Shown in pieces: positions 43,201 to 52,198 of a DNA stretch of 64,000 bases (position 1 is its first letter; every line of letters starts with the position of its first letter). A program made the translations under genes and the position numbers. The stretch comes from Labilibaculum manganireducens. GTDB taxonomy: Bacteria > Bacteroidota > Bacteroidia > Bacteroidales > Marinifilaceae. Below the pieces are notes generated by a model. That model saw nothing but the letters and a program-made list of their open reading frames with translations. It did no database searches and was not told the DNA's origin. The stretch is taken from the NCBI RefSeq assembly GCF_002843385.1, contig NZ_MVDE01000001.1, positions 1-64,000 on the forward strand, given 5' to 3'.

Positions 43201-43804
43201 TCAGTAATACTTGTCCATTGTAAGCAAGCTCCTGTGGAAGCATTCCTACAAAAGAATATACCAAAACAACATCCTCATTATCAAAAGAAATTGTATAGTT
43301 ACCATCAATATCAGTAGCTGCACCAATTGTGGTTCCTTTGATAACAACAGATACTCCGGGTAGAGGAGTGCCATTTTCATCGGTAACAGTACCATGTACC
43401 TCCTTCTCCTGCGCAGATTCATCAAGATTGGGTTTTGGAGGTGCCGGCATCAGAAGAATTACTTTATCTTCAATTTTGTAAGTAATTTTCGTTCCTTTCA
43501 AACATTCGTTTAGAATTTCTTCTACATGCGATCCGTAAAATTCAGCATTGTTAATTTTAACGCCTTCAATTTCATCATCCGAATAAAGAAAATCAAATTC
43601 ACTGTTGTTTTTAACTTCCTGCATCATATCATAAATGTCCGCATCTTTAAACTCAACCGTAAAAGTAGTTCGCTGAGAATATACACTTGCAGAAATCTGC
43701 AAACTGGCTGTTAAAATTAAAAAACCGGTGATTTTCATAATGCGAATTAATTTCCGAAGCTCTTCCCCGAGAGGAAAAACTTTGTACAAGACTAATTTTT
43801 TCAT
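40259..43804 (-). CDS. SusC/RagA-type TonB-dependent outer membrane transporter
   Basis: This 1181-residue protein should import a substrate delivered by SusD. After a signal segment (residues 20-42) there is an STN domain (about 47-118, TFTVEFKDADIYDMMQEVKNNSEFDFLYSDDEIEG), which links it to the sigma/FecR signal pathway, then a carboxypeptidase-like domain (about 135-210, VHGTVTDENGTPLPGVSVVIKGTT), a plug with IASGRA-like AASIYGARAANGVVVIVTKK, and the barrel with a C-terminal aromatic end (GGVYLSF). The 114-bp gap before FecR contains a hairpin (43865-43890). Confidence 0.95.
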   Translation of the reverse strand: MKKLVLYKVFPLGEELRKLIRIMKITGFLILTASLQISASVYSQRTTFTVEFKDADIYDMMQEVKNNSEFDFLYSDDEIEGVKINNAEFYGSHVEEILNECLKGTKITYKIEDKVILLMPAPPKPNLDESAQEKEVHGTVTDENGTPLPGVSVVIKGTTIGAATDIDGNYTISFDNEDVVLVYSFVGMLPQELAYNGQVLLNITLKADSEQMEEVVVTGYQTISKERSTGSFSKVTSKSLETRRLNSLADVLEGQIAGYSDGIIRGVSTMNAMASPLYVIDGFPVENTSIDNYGNVTENTPDLNIEDIESITILKDAAAASIYGARAANGVVVIVTKKAQKGKVQVDFSSTVTWKPYDYYTGNLTNSADVIELEKEWAASNPELNNGLARAQAEADNRRNNYKWPSAGVDVLLDMYSGAISESDANAKLSELASRGFQFYDDVAKYAKRDMFYQQYNLSVGKATELNNFKFSATYKKNREEDIYSKSDQLGLNIMNSLQITSWLKADVGVYINYKNATEQTYDLFSSYYAGFTASPYDRLVDDNGNPATVTSQVNKTVRDNVANYGLYSLDLTPLDELDRNLGKRKEFSNRTYAKLDVKLTPWLSYSTMFQYEYGVSRYHRLNELESYSTRTTINKFASNSNGTAVYNLPKGDIYYDRNHFSNSYNFRQQLNLNKTFQEQHQITWIVGSETRHSKLEYSDQTRYGYDSDMLSAQYLNQPLLTGGFSGLMNSWAYLNSSDLASQKELVNRFVSFYSNAAYSYNNKYTLSGSIRWDRSNLWGTNSKYQNKPLWSVGANWNVNKEDFFDVEWVNMLKLRTSYGIGGNIAKDAAPYLTANYYTSSLVGGVYGNISSPPNPNLRWEKTTTINAGVDFSLLNNRLSGSVDVYKKKSVDLLANQQGIPTEGFGYSTLAFNNGSMENKGFEVNLQGDIIQGKDFSWNAGFLLGYNKNKVTKINVEAPVYFLQLDYPQAFPKVDFAYNGIYAYKWAGLNDQGEPQIYDVDGNKTSTDYTNMDNIHFSGTTVPKYSGSIMNRFSYKNFDLSVLLLYAGGHKLRNTNVPTINNGMGVTSKDIRNRWKQAGDENSTDVPRLLFSGNHTDYNYYRESLYNYSDIHVLDASYVKINNISLAYHLPSEWCNKLKLGSARVQFNVENLKTFAFEKKAEYMLGAKERPTFVGGVYLSF

Positions 43805-43864
43805 AAATTTGTTTTGGTTAGATTAAACATTGTATTCCAATGGAATACTTTATTTGATTTTAAG

Positions 43865-43890
43865 ACAGGGGATGTTGCCGCACTCCCTGT
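43865..43890. repeat. Hairpin between FecR and SusC genes
   Basis: ACAGGG (43865-43870) pairs with CCCTGT (43885-43890) and is followed on the plus strand by ten T. On the minus strand, the sense of the operon, the stem is preceded by A-runs and not followed by T, so it may shape the SusC leader rather than terminate. Confidence 0.45.
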
Positions 43891-43918
43891 TTTTTTTTTC
43901 ATTTCGGGTTTTAAGGGT

Positions 43919-45118
43919 TTACTTCTTTTTAATTTGAATAATATTATTTTTTATATCAAAGTTAATATTTGTTGTTTGCTGCATTTTCTCCAAAATATCA
44001 TTGATATTGCCGTATCTGTCAATTCTGGCGCTAAAACGCATATTTTTCAACTCATTACTTTGGAAGAACACTTTAATATCATACCAGCGCTCTAACTTTC
44101 TCATAATATCGTTTAAACTCTCTTTTTCGAAAACAAACTTTCCGTTTTTCCAGGCAATAAACCTGTCAACATCTACTTCTCTGGTTTCAACACTTTTTGA
44201 AAAGCGATCGTAATCGGCCTGCCGGCCAGGACTCAAACCCACTGATGTGGTTTTTCCAGATAATTCTTTTGCTTTTAGGCTTACAGCACCTTCAACAAGG
44301 GTCGTTTGTATGCTTCTCTCGTCAGGATAGGCCATAATATTGAATTGTGTTCCTAAAACTTTTACCTCAACATCGTTTGCATCAACAATAAAAGGTTTTC
44401 CTGCATCTTTAGCCACCTTAAAGTACACCTCCCCCGAAATTTTCACTTTTCTGGTATTGCCAATAAACCGAACAGGATAACGAATTTCAGACTTTGCATT
44501 CATCCAGACTTTTGTTCCGTCGGACAGGGTTAACTGATATTCACCTCCTACCGGAGTTACTACCACATTTTCAGCAATACTTTCCGGTTCGGTATCAAGA
44601 GTATTGGTCTGATAATTTAAACCCAGACTGTCTTTTTCGATTACAGAACCGTCAGTCTCTCTTATTAAGTCCTTCTGCTGCTTCTCTAAATCTACAATTC
44701 TTCCATCTGAAAGATACAACTGAGCCTTTGTTTCTCCTGGTTTAATTTCAATAGCTGCCTGCCCCAGTCCATCTGGTTGGGTAACATCAGTTAAATACAA
44801 CATGTATACTGCAAGAGCTAACGGCAAAGCTAGTATGGCGGCATAACGAAGTATTTTTGTGAAATTTATTTTCTTGCTTTTTTGTCTGAATTGAATCTTC
44901 CAGTCTACCTTTTTACGGGCTTCTTCCAAATTAAAAGTCTGATACCTCTCCAAGCGGTTAAAATCAATTCCTTTTTCTCTTACCGATGAAAGGATCTCAT
45001 TTTTATCTTCCTCTTTTTCGAAAAGTATCAATTGTTTTATTTCAGCATCAGACAATTCACCGACAAATTGTTTTGCAAGTAGTTGAGCTAGTTTAATATG
45101 TTCCTGTGTGTTCTTCAT
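43919..45118 (-). CDS. FecR-type anti-sigma factor
   Basis: This 399-residue inner membrane protein should hold the ECF sigma factor inactive until the receptor signals. The cytoplasmic N-terminus (1-85) precedes one membrane helix (about 88-110, LRYAAILALPLALAVYMLYL). The periplasmic part shows the FecR domain (about 195-300, YQLTLSDGTKVWMNAKSEIRYP, GEVYFKVAKDAGKPF, VKVLGTQFNIMAY) and a C-terminal DUF4974-like domain (DRFIAWKNGKFVFEKESLNDIMRKLERWYDIKV). Gene order sigma-FecR-SusC matches the family norm. Confidence 0.93.
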   Translation of the reverse strand: MKNTQEHIKLAQLLAKQFVGELSDAEIKQLILFEKEEDKNEILSSVREKGIDFNRLERYQTFNLEEARKKVDWKIQFRQKSKKINFTKILRYAAILALPLALAVYMLYLTDVTQPDGLGQAAIEIKPGETKAQLYLSDGRIVDLEKQQKDLIRETDGSVIEKDSLGLNYQTNTLDTEPESIAENVVVTPVGGEYQLTLSDGTKVWMNAKSEIRYPVRFIGNTRKVKISGEVYFKVAKDAGKPFIVDANDVEVKVLGTQFNIMAYPDERSIQTTLVEGAVSLKAKELSGKTTSVGLSPGRQADYDRFSKSVETREVDVDRFIAWKNGKFVFEKESLNDIMRKLERWYDIKVFFQSNELKNMRFSARIDRYGNINDILEKMQQTTNINFDIKNNIIQIKKK

Positions 45119-45194
45119 TTCTTCTTCTTGTATAAATTAGAACACCCAACTTAAAAAAGAGGGTGAAGAATGATTAAGAAAAAGATACAAAAAT

Positions 45195-45755
45195 TTACAT
45201 CCACATGATATACATTACGATATCGAAGATATTTTGAAGTTTGGAACGGAGTGTTTTGTAGGCAATACGTTTTTGTGTTTTTACCGAATTTACAGAAATC
45301 CCAAGGTCATCAGCAATTTCCTGATTTTTTAAACCCTGCATGCTTAATTGTAATATTTTCTTACACTGCGGAGGAAGCTCATCAATAGAATTGGCAATAA
45401 TACGACTTGTCTCTTCTTCTACCACCTGCTTCAAAAAATAGGTTTCCGATTCAACTTGATGAACCTGCTCGGCTTCGTACTTTCGTTTTACCTTTTCGTG
45501 ACGTATGGAATTCAAGCAAGCATTTCTGGTAGCCTGATATAAATATGCTTTAATGGCATTTAAGGAATCAAAATCATCAAATTTAGCCCACAATTTCACA
45601 AATACTTCCTGAACCAAATCTTCTCCTTCACTCGAAACTATCAAAAACCGCTCGGAGAACAAACAAAGCCCGGCGTACATTTCATTAAATAATGAATTGT
45701 AGCTTAGTGATTCATTATTATCGATAATAATAATTTTATCAGGGGATTGGTTCAT
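45195..45755 (-). CDS. ECF RNA polymerase sigma factor (FecI-like)
   Basis: This 186-residue factor should activate the SusC/SusD locus when its anti-sigma partner is signalled. Region 2 has GEDLVQEVFVKLWAKF and IKAYLYQATRNACLNSIRHEK, region 4 has LPPQCKKILQLSMQGLKNQEIADDLGISVNSVKTQK. It resembles the orphan factor at 1745-2299 but is complete with its downstream FecR gene. The first gene of a leftward locus. Confidence 0.93.
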   Translation of the reverse strand: MNQSPDKIIIIDNNESLSYNSLFNEMYAGLCLFSERFLIVSSEGEDLVQEVFVKLWAKFDDFDSLNAIKAYLYQATRNACLNSIRHEKVKRKYEAEQVHQVESETYFLKQVVEEETSRIIANSIDELPPQCKKILQLSMQGLKNQEIADDLGISVNSVKTQKRIAYKTLRSKLQNIFDIVMYIMWM

Positions 45756-46093
45756 TGTGTGGTTATTTTAGCAACAAATTAATATTAATTTTTTAGTCTT
45801 TCCAAGTCCCCTTCTTCTTTTCCCATTTGCAAACACCTGTTTATGTTCTGTTTTTATATACATAACACAAACATCACATATCCTAATAATTATATCAAAA
45901 ATCGAGCTTGTTTACCTGTTTTATACGCAAAGAAAAAGGATCGTCAACTGGGTGGTTTTCGCTGCAATTTAAAATATGATTCAGCTAAAATTATTTACAT
46001 AAGAGAACTACCTTTCATCCTGATATCCCGGAGTATTATTCATCTCTTTAATTTCAAAATAAATTCGAAAAAGGAGAACAAACTTATCATTCT
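45756..46093. other. Intergenic gap, 338 bp
   Basis: This gap lies between the sigma factor start and the stop of the TonB receptor. It is AT-rich and holds no clear gene, terminator hairpin or repeat that I can support. It should contain the sigma factor promoter. Confidence 0.5.
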
Positions 46094-48439
46094 TTAAAAA
46101 TCTATAACAAAACCAATGGTGGGAATTGGCCCCCCATCTTTCTTTCCAACCTGAACCAGATGACGAGGCTCTGTTACATTTCCCATATCATTTCTTTGAA
46201 GAACGTATTCGGGAGCCTCCGGTGAATTACGCATCAGCAGGTTTTGTATTTCAAAAAACAACTCCAACGAAAGTTCTTTAAAATTCCACTTTTTATCGAT
46301 TCGTACATCCAGCTGACTGAATACGCCCAATTCTTCTTCCCCCAACCGGTTGTAATCCAAAACAATATCCGGGTAACGGACAGTCGTTTCCTCGATATTT
46401 GTTGGAACAATTGGGGTTTCGCCTGCGAATCGATAACGAGCACTTACTTCCCAGTTTTTCCTGAGTTTGTATCCTCCTGTAAAAGAAACCAAATGCCGGC
46501 TGTCCCACACCGATGGTAAATACTTACTTCTGTCGAAGCCGGTAAATTCGCTGTAGAAAAAAGTATAGGAGAAAATACCATAAAAACGATGGCTCAACTT
46601 CTGCTGAAACAAAAACTCCAGACCATAACTTCTCCCTTTACCAACTGATTTTACCTCTTCGTTTCCCAGCACATTAAAATCGGCTCCTTTATTCGCTAAT
46701 GAAACCCGATCGCGAACTGAAACGGGATAATCTTCGTAACGTTTGTAAAATCCTTCTACACTAATATTTGAAGAAGGCCCAAAAATTCGCTCGAATCCCA
46801 ACACATAATGATCGCTTCGGGTATAATCAATATCCTTATTTGAGAATACTTCATTTTGCTTATAGCCTAAAATGGTATAGGGTGGTAACTTGAAATAACG
46901 GCCTGCACTTGCCTTGATCTTCCAATCGTCAGCAAATTCGAAGGACAAAGCCAAACGAGGCGAAAATGTGGAAAGCAAATCATTGTCCTGCGTAAAACTA
47001 TCACCATCGGTTCTAAAGCCAAAGGAGAAGTCCAGTTTCTGATCGAAAAAAGATTTAGTGGCATTGGCAAACAAACCGTACTTCAAAAAATCAATTTTGG
47101 AATTGTATTGAAATCCTTCATTACTATCGATGGTCTTATTTTCGTAATCGCTTCTCTGCACATTAAAACCACCACTTAGTCTCCATTCCTTAATATAATA
47201 GGTTAAACTGTAACGCAGTTTGGTTTCCATTTCGCGCGAATCATTCTTAAAATACAAATCCTTCTGATTTTCATTGTCCTTGTATCTTGAAAAATCATTG
47301 ACCAACAAGTTGTTGCTGATGGTAGTTTGCATGAAACCTTTCCTACTCTTAAAGCGATTCTTCCAGCTAATTCCTATTGTATTGGTACGTTGTTCAATGA
47401 AAGGTGTTTGGTCTAATGAAGACTGTTCATTTTCATCAATAGTTCCGGAAGCATCAATTGCAAAATCGTCAATAGAGCCCAAGCCAATTAAATTAACTGT
47501 ATTGTACTGATCTATTTTATGAGTGATTTTGTACTGATAGTCCCAATAATCGGGACGAATAGGAAGACCGATGAGCTTAAATAAAAATTGTAAATACGAT
47601 CGGCGTGCAGAAATTAGATAACTCGTTTTGCTCTCCTTGTTTTTTCCTTTAAAAAGAGGCCCTTCGTGAGTTAAAGCGGCCTCGCTGGCACTCAGGCGAA
47701 AGTTAGTATTGTGTTTTAGGTTGTTTCCCTCCCGTTGTTCAAACTGAAGCACCCCTGAAAGCGGATTATCATATTGACTGCCAAAAGCAGATGTTGCCAA
47801 ATTTACATTATCAATAAAGGATACATTTAAAATCCCCACCGGACCACCTGAACTACCTTGAGTGCTAAAGTGATTGATATTGGGAATCTCTACTCCATCC
47901 AAATAGTAAACTGATTCGTTGGGTGCGCCTCCGCGAATAATTAAATCGTTGCGAAAACCACCTGGTGAGGGTGAAATTCCAGGAAGCGACTGCGCAACAC
48001 GAACAACATCGTTATTTCCTCCGGGATAAGTTGCAATTTCTACTGCACTAAGCGTTTGAGTAGAAAGCGGTGTTTCGCGGGGTCGTGTTACTTTATTTTT
48101 ATTGGATACAATTACTTCGGATAAATTTTGACTTTGTTCCAAAAGGGTAAAATTGTACAATTGATTTCCTACCGATTTCACTTCAATATTATAGCGGGTT
48201 TGACTATCATAACCCAGATAGCTTACCACCAAATTATAAGTACCCGGTTTTATATTCTCGATTTTATAGTACCCGTTGACATTGGAAGTAGCTCCATTGG
48301 TAGTATTTTCGAGATACACCGAAGCTCCAATCAAAGGAAAATCCATTTTGTCTTTTACGTATCCGGTGATTTCAGTTGTAACTTGCGCTTGAACTGAAAT
48401 GGCCAATAAAACCAGGTAAAGTATAATAAGTTTCTTCAT
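46094..48439 (-). CDS. TonB-dependent receptor with carboxypeptidase-like domain
   Basis: This 781-residue outer membrane protein starts at KKLIILYLVLLAISVQAQ, chosen over an upstream in-frame ATG (48487) because the signal peptide begins here. It has a carboxypeptidase regulatory-like domain (about 20-100, ITGYVKDKMDFPLIGASVYLENTTNG), a plug with DVVRVAQSLPGISPSPGGFRNDLIIRGGAPNESVYYLDGVEIPN, and a barrel ending in PTIGFVIDF. It lacks a SusD partner and an STN domain and belongs to the Bacteroidota CarbopepD-TonB receptor group. Substrate unknown. Confidence 0.9.
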   Translation of the reverse strand: MKKLIILYLVLLAISVQAQVTTEITGYVKDKMDFPLIGASVYLENTTNGATSNVNGYYKIENIKPGTYNLVVSYLGYDSQTRYNIEVKSVGNQLYNFTLLEQSQNLSEVIVSNKNKVTRPRETPLSTQTLSAVEIATYPGGNNDVVRVAQSLPGISPSPGGFRNDLIIRGGAPNESVYYLDGVEIPNINHFSTQGSSGGPVGILNVSFIDNVNLATSAFGSQYDNPLSGVLQFEQREGNNLKHNTNFRLSASEAALTHEGPLFKGKNKESKTSYLISARRSYLQFLFKLIGLPIRPDYWDYQYKITHKIDQYNTVNLIGLGSIDDFAIDASGTIDENEQSSLDQTPFIEQRTNTIGISWKNRFKSRKGFMQTTISNNLLVNDFSRYKDNENQKDLYFKNDSREMETKLRYSLTYYIKEWRLSGGFNVQRSDYENKTIDSNEGFQYNSKIDFLKYGLFANATKSFFDQKLDFSFGFRTDGDSFTQDNDLLSTFSPRLALSFEFADDWKIKASAGRYFKLPPYTILGYKQNEVFSNKDIDYTRSDHYVLGFERIFGPSSNISVEGFYKRYEDYPVSVRDRVSLANKGADFNVLGNEEVKSVGKGRSYGLEFLFQQKLSHRFYGIFSYTFFYSEFTGFDRSKYLPSVWDSRHLVSFTGGYKLRKNWEVSARYRFAGETPIVPTNIEETTVRYPDIVLDYNRLGEEELGVFSQLDVRIDKKWNFKELSLELFFEIQNLLMRNSPEAPEYVLQRNDMGNVTEPRHLVQVGKKDGGPIPTIGFVIDF

Positions 48440-48640
48440 TAAATCATTGTTCGTGACATCATCTGAAATATCAAATAAAAATAACATCCCAAATAAAAAA
48501 TTAATTTCATCCTTAGAAGATAAGTACTTTTATTGTTTTTCTATATTCGCCTACACCATAAAACCAGATAATGCTAAATATTTAGACGTATAATCACATA
48601 CAATTCCTTACCTTAGTCATACTATTAATTACAAAAAATT

Positions 48641-49393
48641 ATGAACGAAACTAATGATTTGAACCTTGCGGTTCTGATTGATGCCGATAATATTCCCTAT
48701 TCGAACATTAAAGGAATGCTTGATGAAATAGCCAAATTAGGCACTCCAAGCATCAAACGCATTTACGGCGATTGGACAAAACCTACTGTTGCGGGCTGGA
48801 AACCGGCCTTACTGGAACATGCAATTACTCCTATTCAGCAATACTCCTACACCACCGGAAAAAATGCCACCGATTCGGCAATGATTATTGATGCCATGGA
48901 CATTTTGCACAATGGCAAAGTAGACGGTTTTTGTCTGGTATCAAGCGATAGTGATTTTACCCGGCTGGCTACAAGGCTCAGAGAATCCAGAATGCTTGTT
49001 ATTGGCATTGGCGAAAAGAAAACGCCAAATCCTTTTATTGTTGCCTGCGATAAATTCATTTATATCGAAATTATTAGTGGCAAAAAGATTCGAGAGAAGA
49101 AAAAAGAAGCCGCTGCAAGTCCTGCCGAAACTCAGAAATTTGATAAAATAGACAAGCAGTTTCTTAACCTTCTGATCAATTCGATTGAAGACATTGCCGA
49201 CGACGATGGCTGGGCTTTTCTTGCAGAACTTGGTTCTTTAATTAACAAGAAGAAACCTGATTTTGATCCCAGGAACTACGGATTCAACAAACTCACCCCA
49301 TTGCTTAAATCGATGCAGCAACAGTTCGAAATTGACGAACGGGATAGTGGCAAACGAAATATCAAACACATTTTCGTGCGGATTAGAGAGTAA
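48641..49393 (+). CDS. NYN-domain/OST-HTH (LOTUS) protein
   Basis: This 250-residue protein has an N-terminal NYN domain (about 8-150) related to LabA/PIN-like nucleases: LAVLIDADNIPYSNIKGML with the first acidic residues, ATDSAMIIDAMDILHNG, and VSSDSDFTRLATRLRE. The C-terminal OST-HTH/LOTUS domain (about 170-248) contains NLLINSIEDIADDDGWAFLAELGSLINKKKPDFDPRNYGFNKLTPLL. The combination suggests RNA degradation or binding. A bidirectional terminator follows. Confidence 0.88.
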   Translation: MNETNDLNLAVLIDADNIPYSNIKGMLDEIAKLGTPSIKRIYGDWTKPTVAGWKPALLEHAITPIQQYSYTTGKNATDSAMIIDAMDILHNGKVDGFCLVSSDSDFTRLATRLRESRMLVIGIGEKKTPNPFIVACDKFIYIEIISGKKIREKKKEAAASPAETQKFDKIDKQFLNLLINSIEDIADDDGWAFLAELGSLINKKKPDFDPRNYGFNKLTPLLKSMQQQFEIDERDSGKRNIKHIFVRIRE

Positions 49394-49460
49394 TAATTCT
49401 TAAAGAAGATTTGCAGCAAATTGAATCATAAGCTATTCTGAAAACAAAATGAACATTAAA

Positions 49461-49493
49461 AAAAACTCCTTTGACCAAATCAAAGGAGTTTTT
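49461..49493. terminator. Bidirectional terminator
   Basis: AAAAACTCCTTTGA (49461-49474) pairs with TCAAAGGAGTTTTT (49480-49493). A- and T-runs on both sides let it serve the NYN gene and the convergent esterase gene. Confidence 0.85.
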
Positions 49494-49522
49494 TAATAAT
49501 ATTGTACTAATGGATGTTATCA

Positions 49523-50809
49523 TTAGTCATAGTTACTTTTTCTCATTTTAAGCCCTTCGACTCTTTTCTTATAATAATCACTGCCACTTAATTCAAAAGC
49601 TTTGGTTACATATTTTACCGCATTGGTTAAGTCCCCTTTTGTCTCATAATATTCAGCCATAGAATCGAAGGCATTCGCACTTTCAGGATAATATTCTATG
49701 GCGAGTTCAAAGTACATTTTTGTTTTTTCGAGCTGTTCCATCTCCATATTCATATAGCCTGACATATTTAAAAGGTCTTCCGGATAAGGAGGTTCAAAAT
49801 ATCCAAAATGGTCTTTGAGCTTCTTTTCCCTGTATTTTATTATGCTGAGAAGCTCTTCTTTTGACGTGTCAAATGAGTTTATTTTATCGGTATTTTCCAT
49901 TTGGTACCATTCAAAAAGCGAAATCAAACCATCCATAATAGAAGGAAAGGGAATTGTGCCATGCAAATCTCCGGGATAAAATTTCCATTCGAAAGACAGT
50001 CCGTTTTTAGCATTTTGCCTTAGCTCGTTTGAAAAGGCAATATTCGAACGGGCAAACAAAGTGAATTCTGTTGTGTCTTGCATTACATTGTCCAAAGTTA
50101 TCTTTGAATTTTGCATGTGCAATTGTCCCCCTAAAGACATAAATAAAGATTTGTTTTTATATGTCTGAGTGGCAAGTAATCCTTGTGCTTCTTTCAACAG
50201 TTTTTGATCGTCCCAATCCAGGCTTGGGTCTATGGCTAAGTAATTGGTAAACAAATTTGGATGATGAATTAGTGCATTAATGGCAAACAAACCTCCATAC
50301 GAATGACCAATTAATGTTCTAAAATTGGTAACAGGATATTTATTCTCGATAAAAGGAATAAGTTCCTTTTCAAAAAACTCGACAAAATGATCAGCCTCTC
50401 CATTTTCATCGTTAAACGGCATTCCATATTTTGTTGATATAGTTGAGGTCGTTAAATCTCTTATCCTGTTTTTAACGTTGGAAATTCCTATTAGTACCAT
50501 TTCAGGTGTAAAGCCTCCGCTATAATAGTTTTGCACATCACTAAGCGTAGGTAGAAATATTTCTCCGTCTAAAATAAAAACTACGGGATATTTTTGATTT
50601 TTCTCAGGATTGTAACTGACTGGTAGTTGTATGTAAATCGTTCTCGACTCGTTTAGTATTTGGGAATAAAGACTATCTACAACACCTACTTGCTGTAAAA
50701 ACTGATGATTTTGATTTGCCTGAGCTTTTACAAATTGTTGAAAGAAAACAACGAATCCTATTGCCAATCCTATTTTTAATCCACTTATCATTTTGTTGTT
50801 CTTAATCAT
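49523..50809 (-). CDS. Exported esterase (IroE/esterase D type) with C-terminal TPR-like helices
   Basis: This 428-residue protein has a signal segment (LKIGLAIGFVVFFQQFVKAQ). The alpha/beta-hydrolase part resembles the esterase D family: YPVVFILDGEIFLP, the nucleophile elbow GHSYGG, and LAIDPSLDWDD. The histidine of the triad is probably in YPGDLHGTIPF. The C-terminal 80 residues contain TPR-like units (EYYPESANAFDSMAEYYETKGDLTNAVKYVTKAFEL). Such enzymes cleave ester bonds, including in siderophores. The substrate is not evident. Confidence 0.85.
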   Translation of the reverse strand: MIKNNKMISGLKIGLAIGFVVFFQQFVKAQANQNHQFLQQVGVVDSLYSQILNESRTIYIQLPVSYNPEKNQKYPVVFILDGEIFLPTLSDVQNYYSGGFTPEMVLIGISNVKNRIRDLTTSTISTKYGMPFNDENGEADHFVEFFEKELIPFIENKYPVTNFRTLIGHSYGGLFAINALIHHPNLFTNYLAIDPSLDWDDQKLLKEAQGLLATQTYKNKSLFMSLGGQLHMQNSKITLDNVMQDTTEFTLFARSNIAFSNELRQNAKNGLSFEWKFYPGDLHGTIPFPSIMDGLISLFEWYQMENTDKINSFDTSKEELLSIIKYREKKLKDHFGYFEPPYPEDLLNMSGYMNMEMEQLEKTKMYFELAIEYYPESANAFDSMAEYYETKGDLTNAVKYVTKAFELSGSDYYKKRVEGLKMRKSNYD

Positions 50810-50830
50810 TCCTATTTTTTTTAACTGAGA

Positions 50831-51622
50831 TTAATAGCTGATGTGAATTTTTGCAGCGGACTCTCCAGGCGACTTTTTGTCCGATAGTACCGGAAATATG
50901 ATGCGGGACTCTGCCCTCCGTAAACCACGATACACGCTATGAAATTTACACATTATTGGCTGTAGTTTTTCATTTCTAAATTCCAAGCAATATTCTTTTC
51001 CGTTATTTTCAATAATTGCTTCAAAAGGCTCAGGTTTTATTATTATTGAAGTAGGAAACCAAATTTCTTTTAATTTGTAATTGGGTAATAAGAAAATTCC
51101 TTCTTGAGAACCGTTGGTCCCGAATCTCTTTAAATCACCTTTCCAAAATTTTGTTCCTAACTCTGTTTTAAGTTGGTGGTTTATTTCCTGAACATCTTTA
51201 GTAGCTACACCTATTTCATTAATTCCTAAAACTTTCGAAATATCAAATTCAGACTCGTCATTATTTTTTAAATCATATCTGACTATAAATTCGGCAACGT
51301 TTCCACTTGCATCATAGAAATAGAATGAATCAGCATTCCAACTTTTAAAATTTTCAATTTTTCTACCATCTTCTATATCTATAACCTTAGTTCTTCTTTC
51401 CATCCATTCCAGTGCTTGATTCAATTTATTAGCTGGAATTAAGAAACAATAATGATATTTGTGTTCTATTTCAGATTGTTCGAACGATAATTCACTCCAA
51501 CCAATTTCTAAAGAAAAAAAATTAGAATTTTCGTCTAAAATCTTAAATCCTAAAATCTCCGAATAGAACCTCTTCTCTAATTCAAGTTTATTTGTGTAAA
51601 GTTTTAATTTCTTAAATTTCAT
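50831..51622 (-). CDS. VOC-superfamily (glyoxalase-like) protein
   Basis: This 263-residue protein shows the repeated VOC pattern: LKLYTNKLELEKRFYSEILGFKILDENSNFFSLEIG, then SFYFYDASGNVAEFIVRYD, and a second half starting ISKVLGINEIGVATKDVQEINHQL. It may be a metal-dependent enzyme or binding protein; substrate unknown. The C-terminal PVLSDKKSPGESAAKIHI is unusual. It is 21 bp upstream of the esterase gene, so they are probably cotranscribed. Confidence 0.8.
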   Translation of the reverse strand: MKFKKLKLYTNKLELEKRFYSEILGFKILDENSNFFSLEIGWSELSFEQSEIEHKYHYCFLIPANKLNQALEWMERRTKVIDIEDGRKIENFKSWNADSFYFYDASGNVAEFIVRYDLKNNDESEFDISKVLGINEIGVATKDVQEINHQLKTELGTKFWKGDLKRFGTNGSQEGIFLLPNYKLKEIWFPTSIIIKPEPFEAIIENNGKEYCLEFRNEKLQPIMCKFHSVYRGLRRAESRIIFPVLSDKKSPGESAAKIHISY

Positions 51623-52198
51623 TTTAATACTTTTTTGGTTTAAATAACGCTAACGGCAGTCTGTCTAATAACCTCAAGCAACTCACTTAGATTCTAATAT
51701 TTCTTCACTTTTAGAGACAACTACCAAAATAAATGACCGCCTGATATCATCTATTAAACTATTAACACTACTCATAATCGATCACTTAAGCTTTGATGTA
51801 AAAATAATTGATCTTAAAACATACCCAATACATCCTCATATTAGTGTATTGGGTAGCTTTTCTCAGAATAGCTCCCCTAATCTACCAAATCTCAATTAAA
51901 ATTACTTCCTGTAAATAATTTAATATTCAAAAAAACTGTCCGGAATGGAAATGAAAATCCTCGAAAGAGAAAAAGCTATGCAGAAAGTTCTTTTTTATTC
52001 ACATATCAATATAACAGCACTTTAGGACGGATCAATTCCTAAATTCATCTGCAAATTTAATACTCAGTTACAGCGTTCTAAAACATTTATTTTTTAATTC
52101 CAAAGAGAAGCACATATTCTCAATTTTGTTATATTTAATCTTTCTAAACAGAAAGATTTGTGCGCTGTTGCACATACTTCTCTGTGAATAACATTCAA
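51623..52198. other. Intergenic gap with an 11-bp inverted repeat
   Basis: This divergent gap of 576 bp contains TACCCAATACA (51822-51832) and its perfect complement TGTATTGGGTA (51845-51855), a hairpin with a 12-nt loop followed by GCTTTTCTC. It could be a terminator or regulatory site. The rest is AT-rich with no gene that I can support; a GTG at 52160 extends the following frame but ATG 52199 is preferred. Confidence 0.5.

Noticed and set aside
45756-46093. Possible small gene on the plus strand (about 45843-46097)
   Set aside because: It lacks family features and overlaps the stop of the receptor gene; composition is that of AT-rich intergenic DNA.
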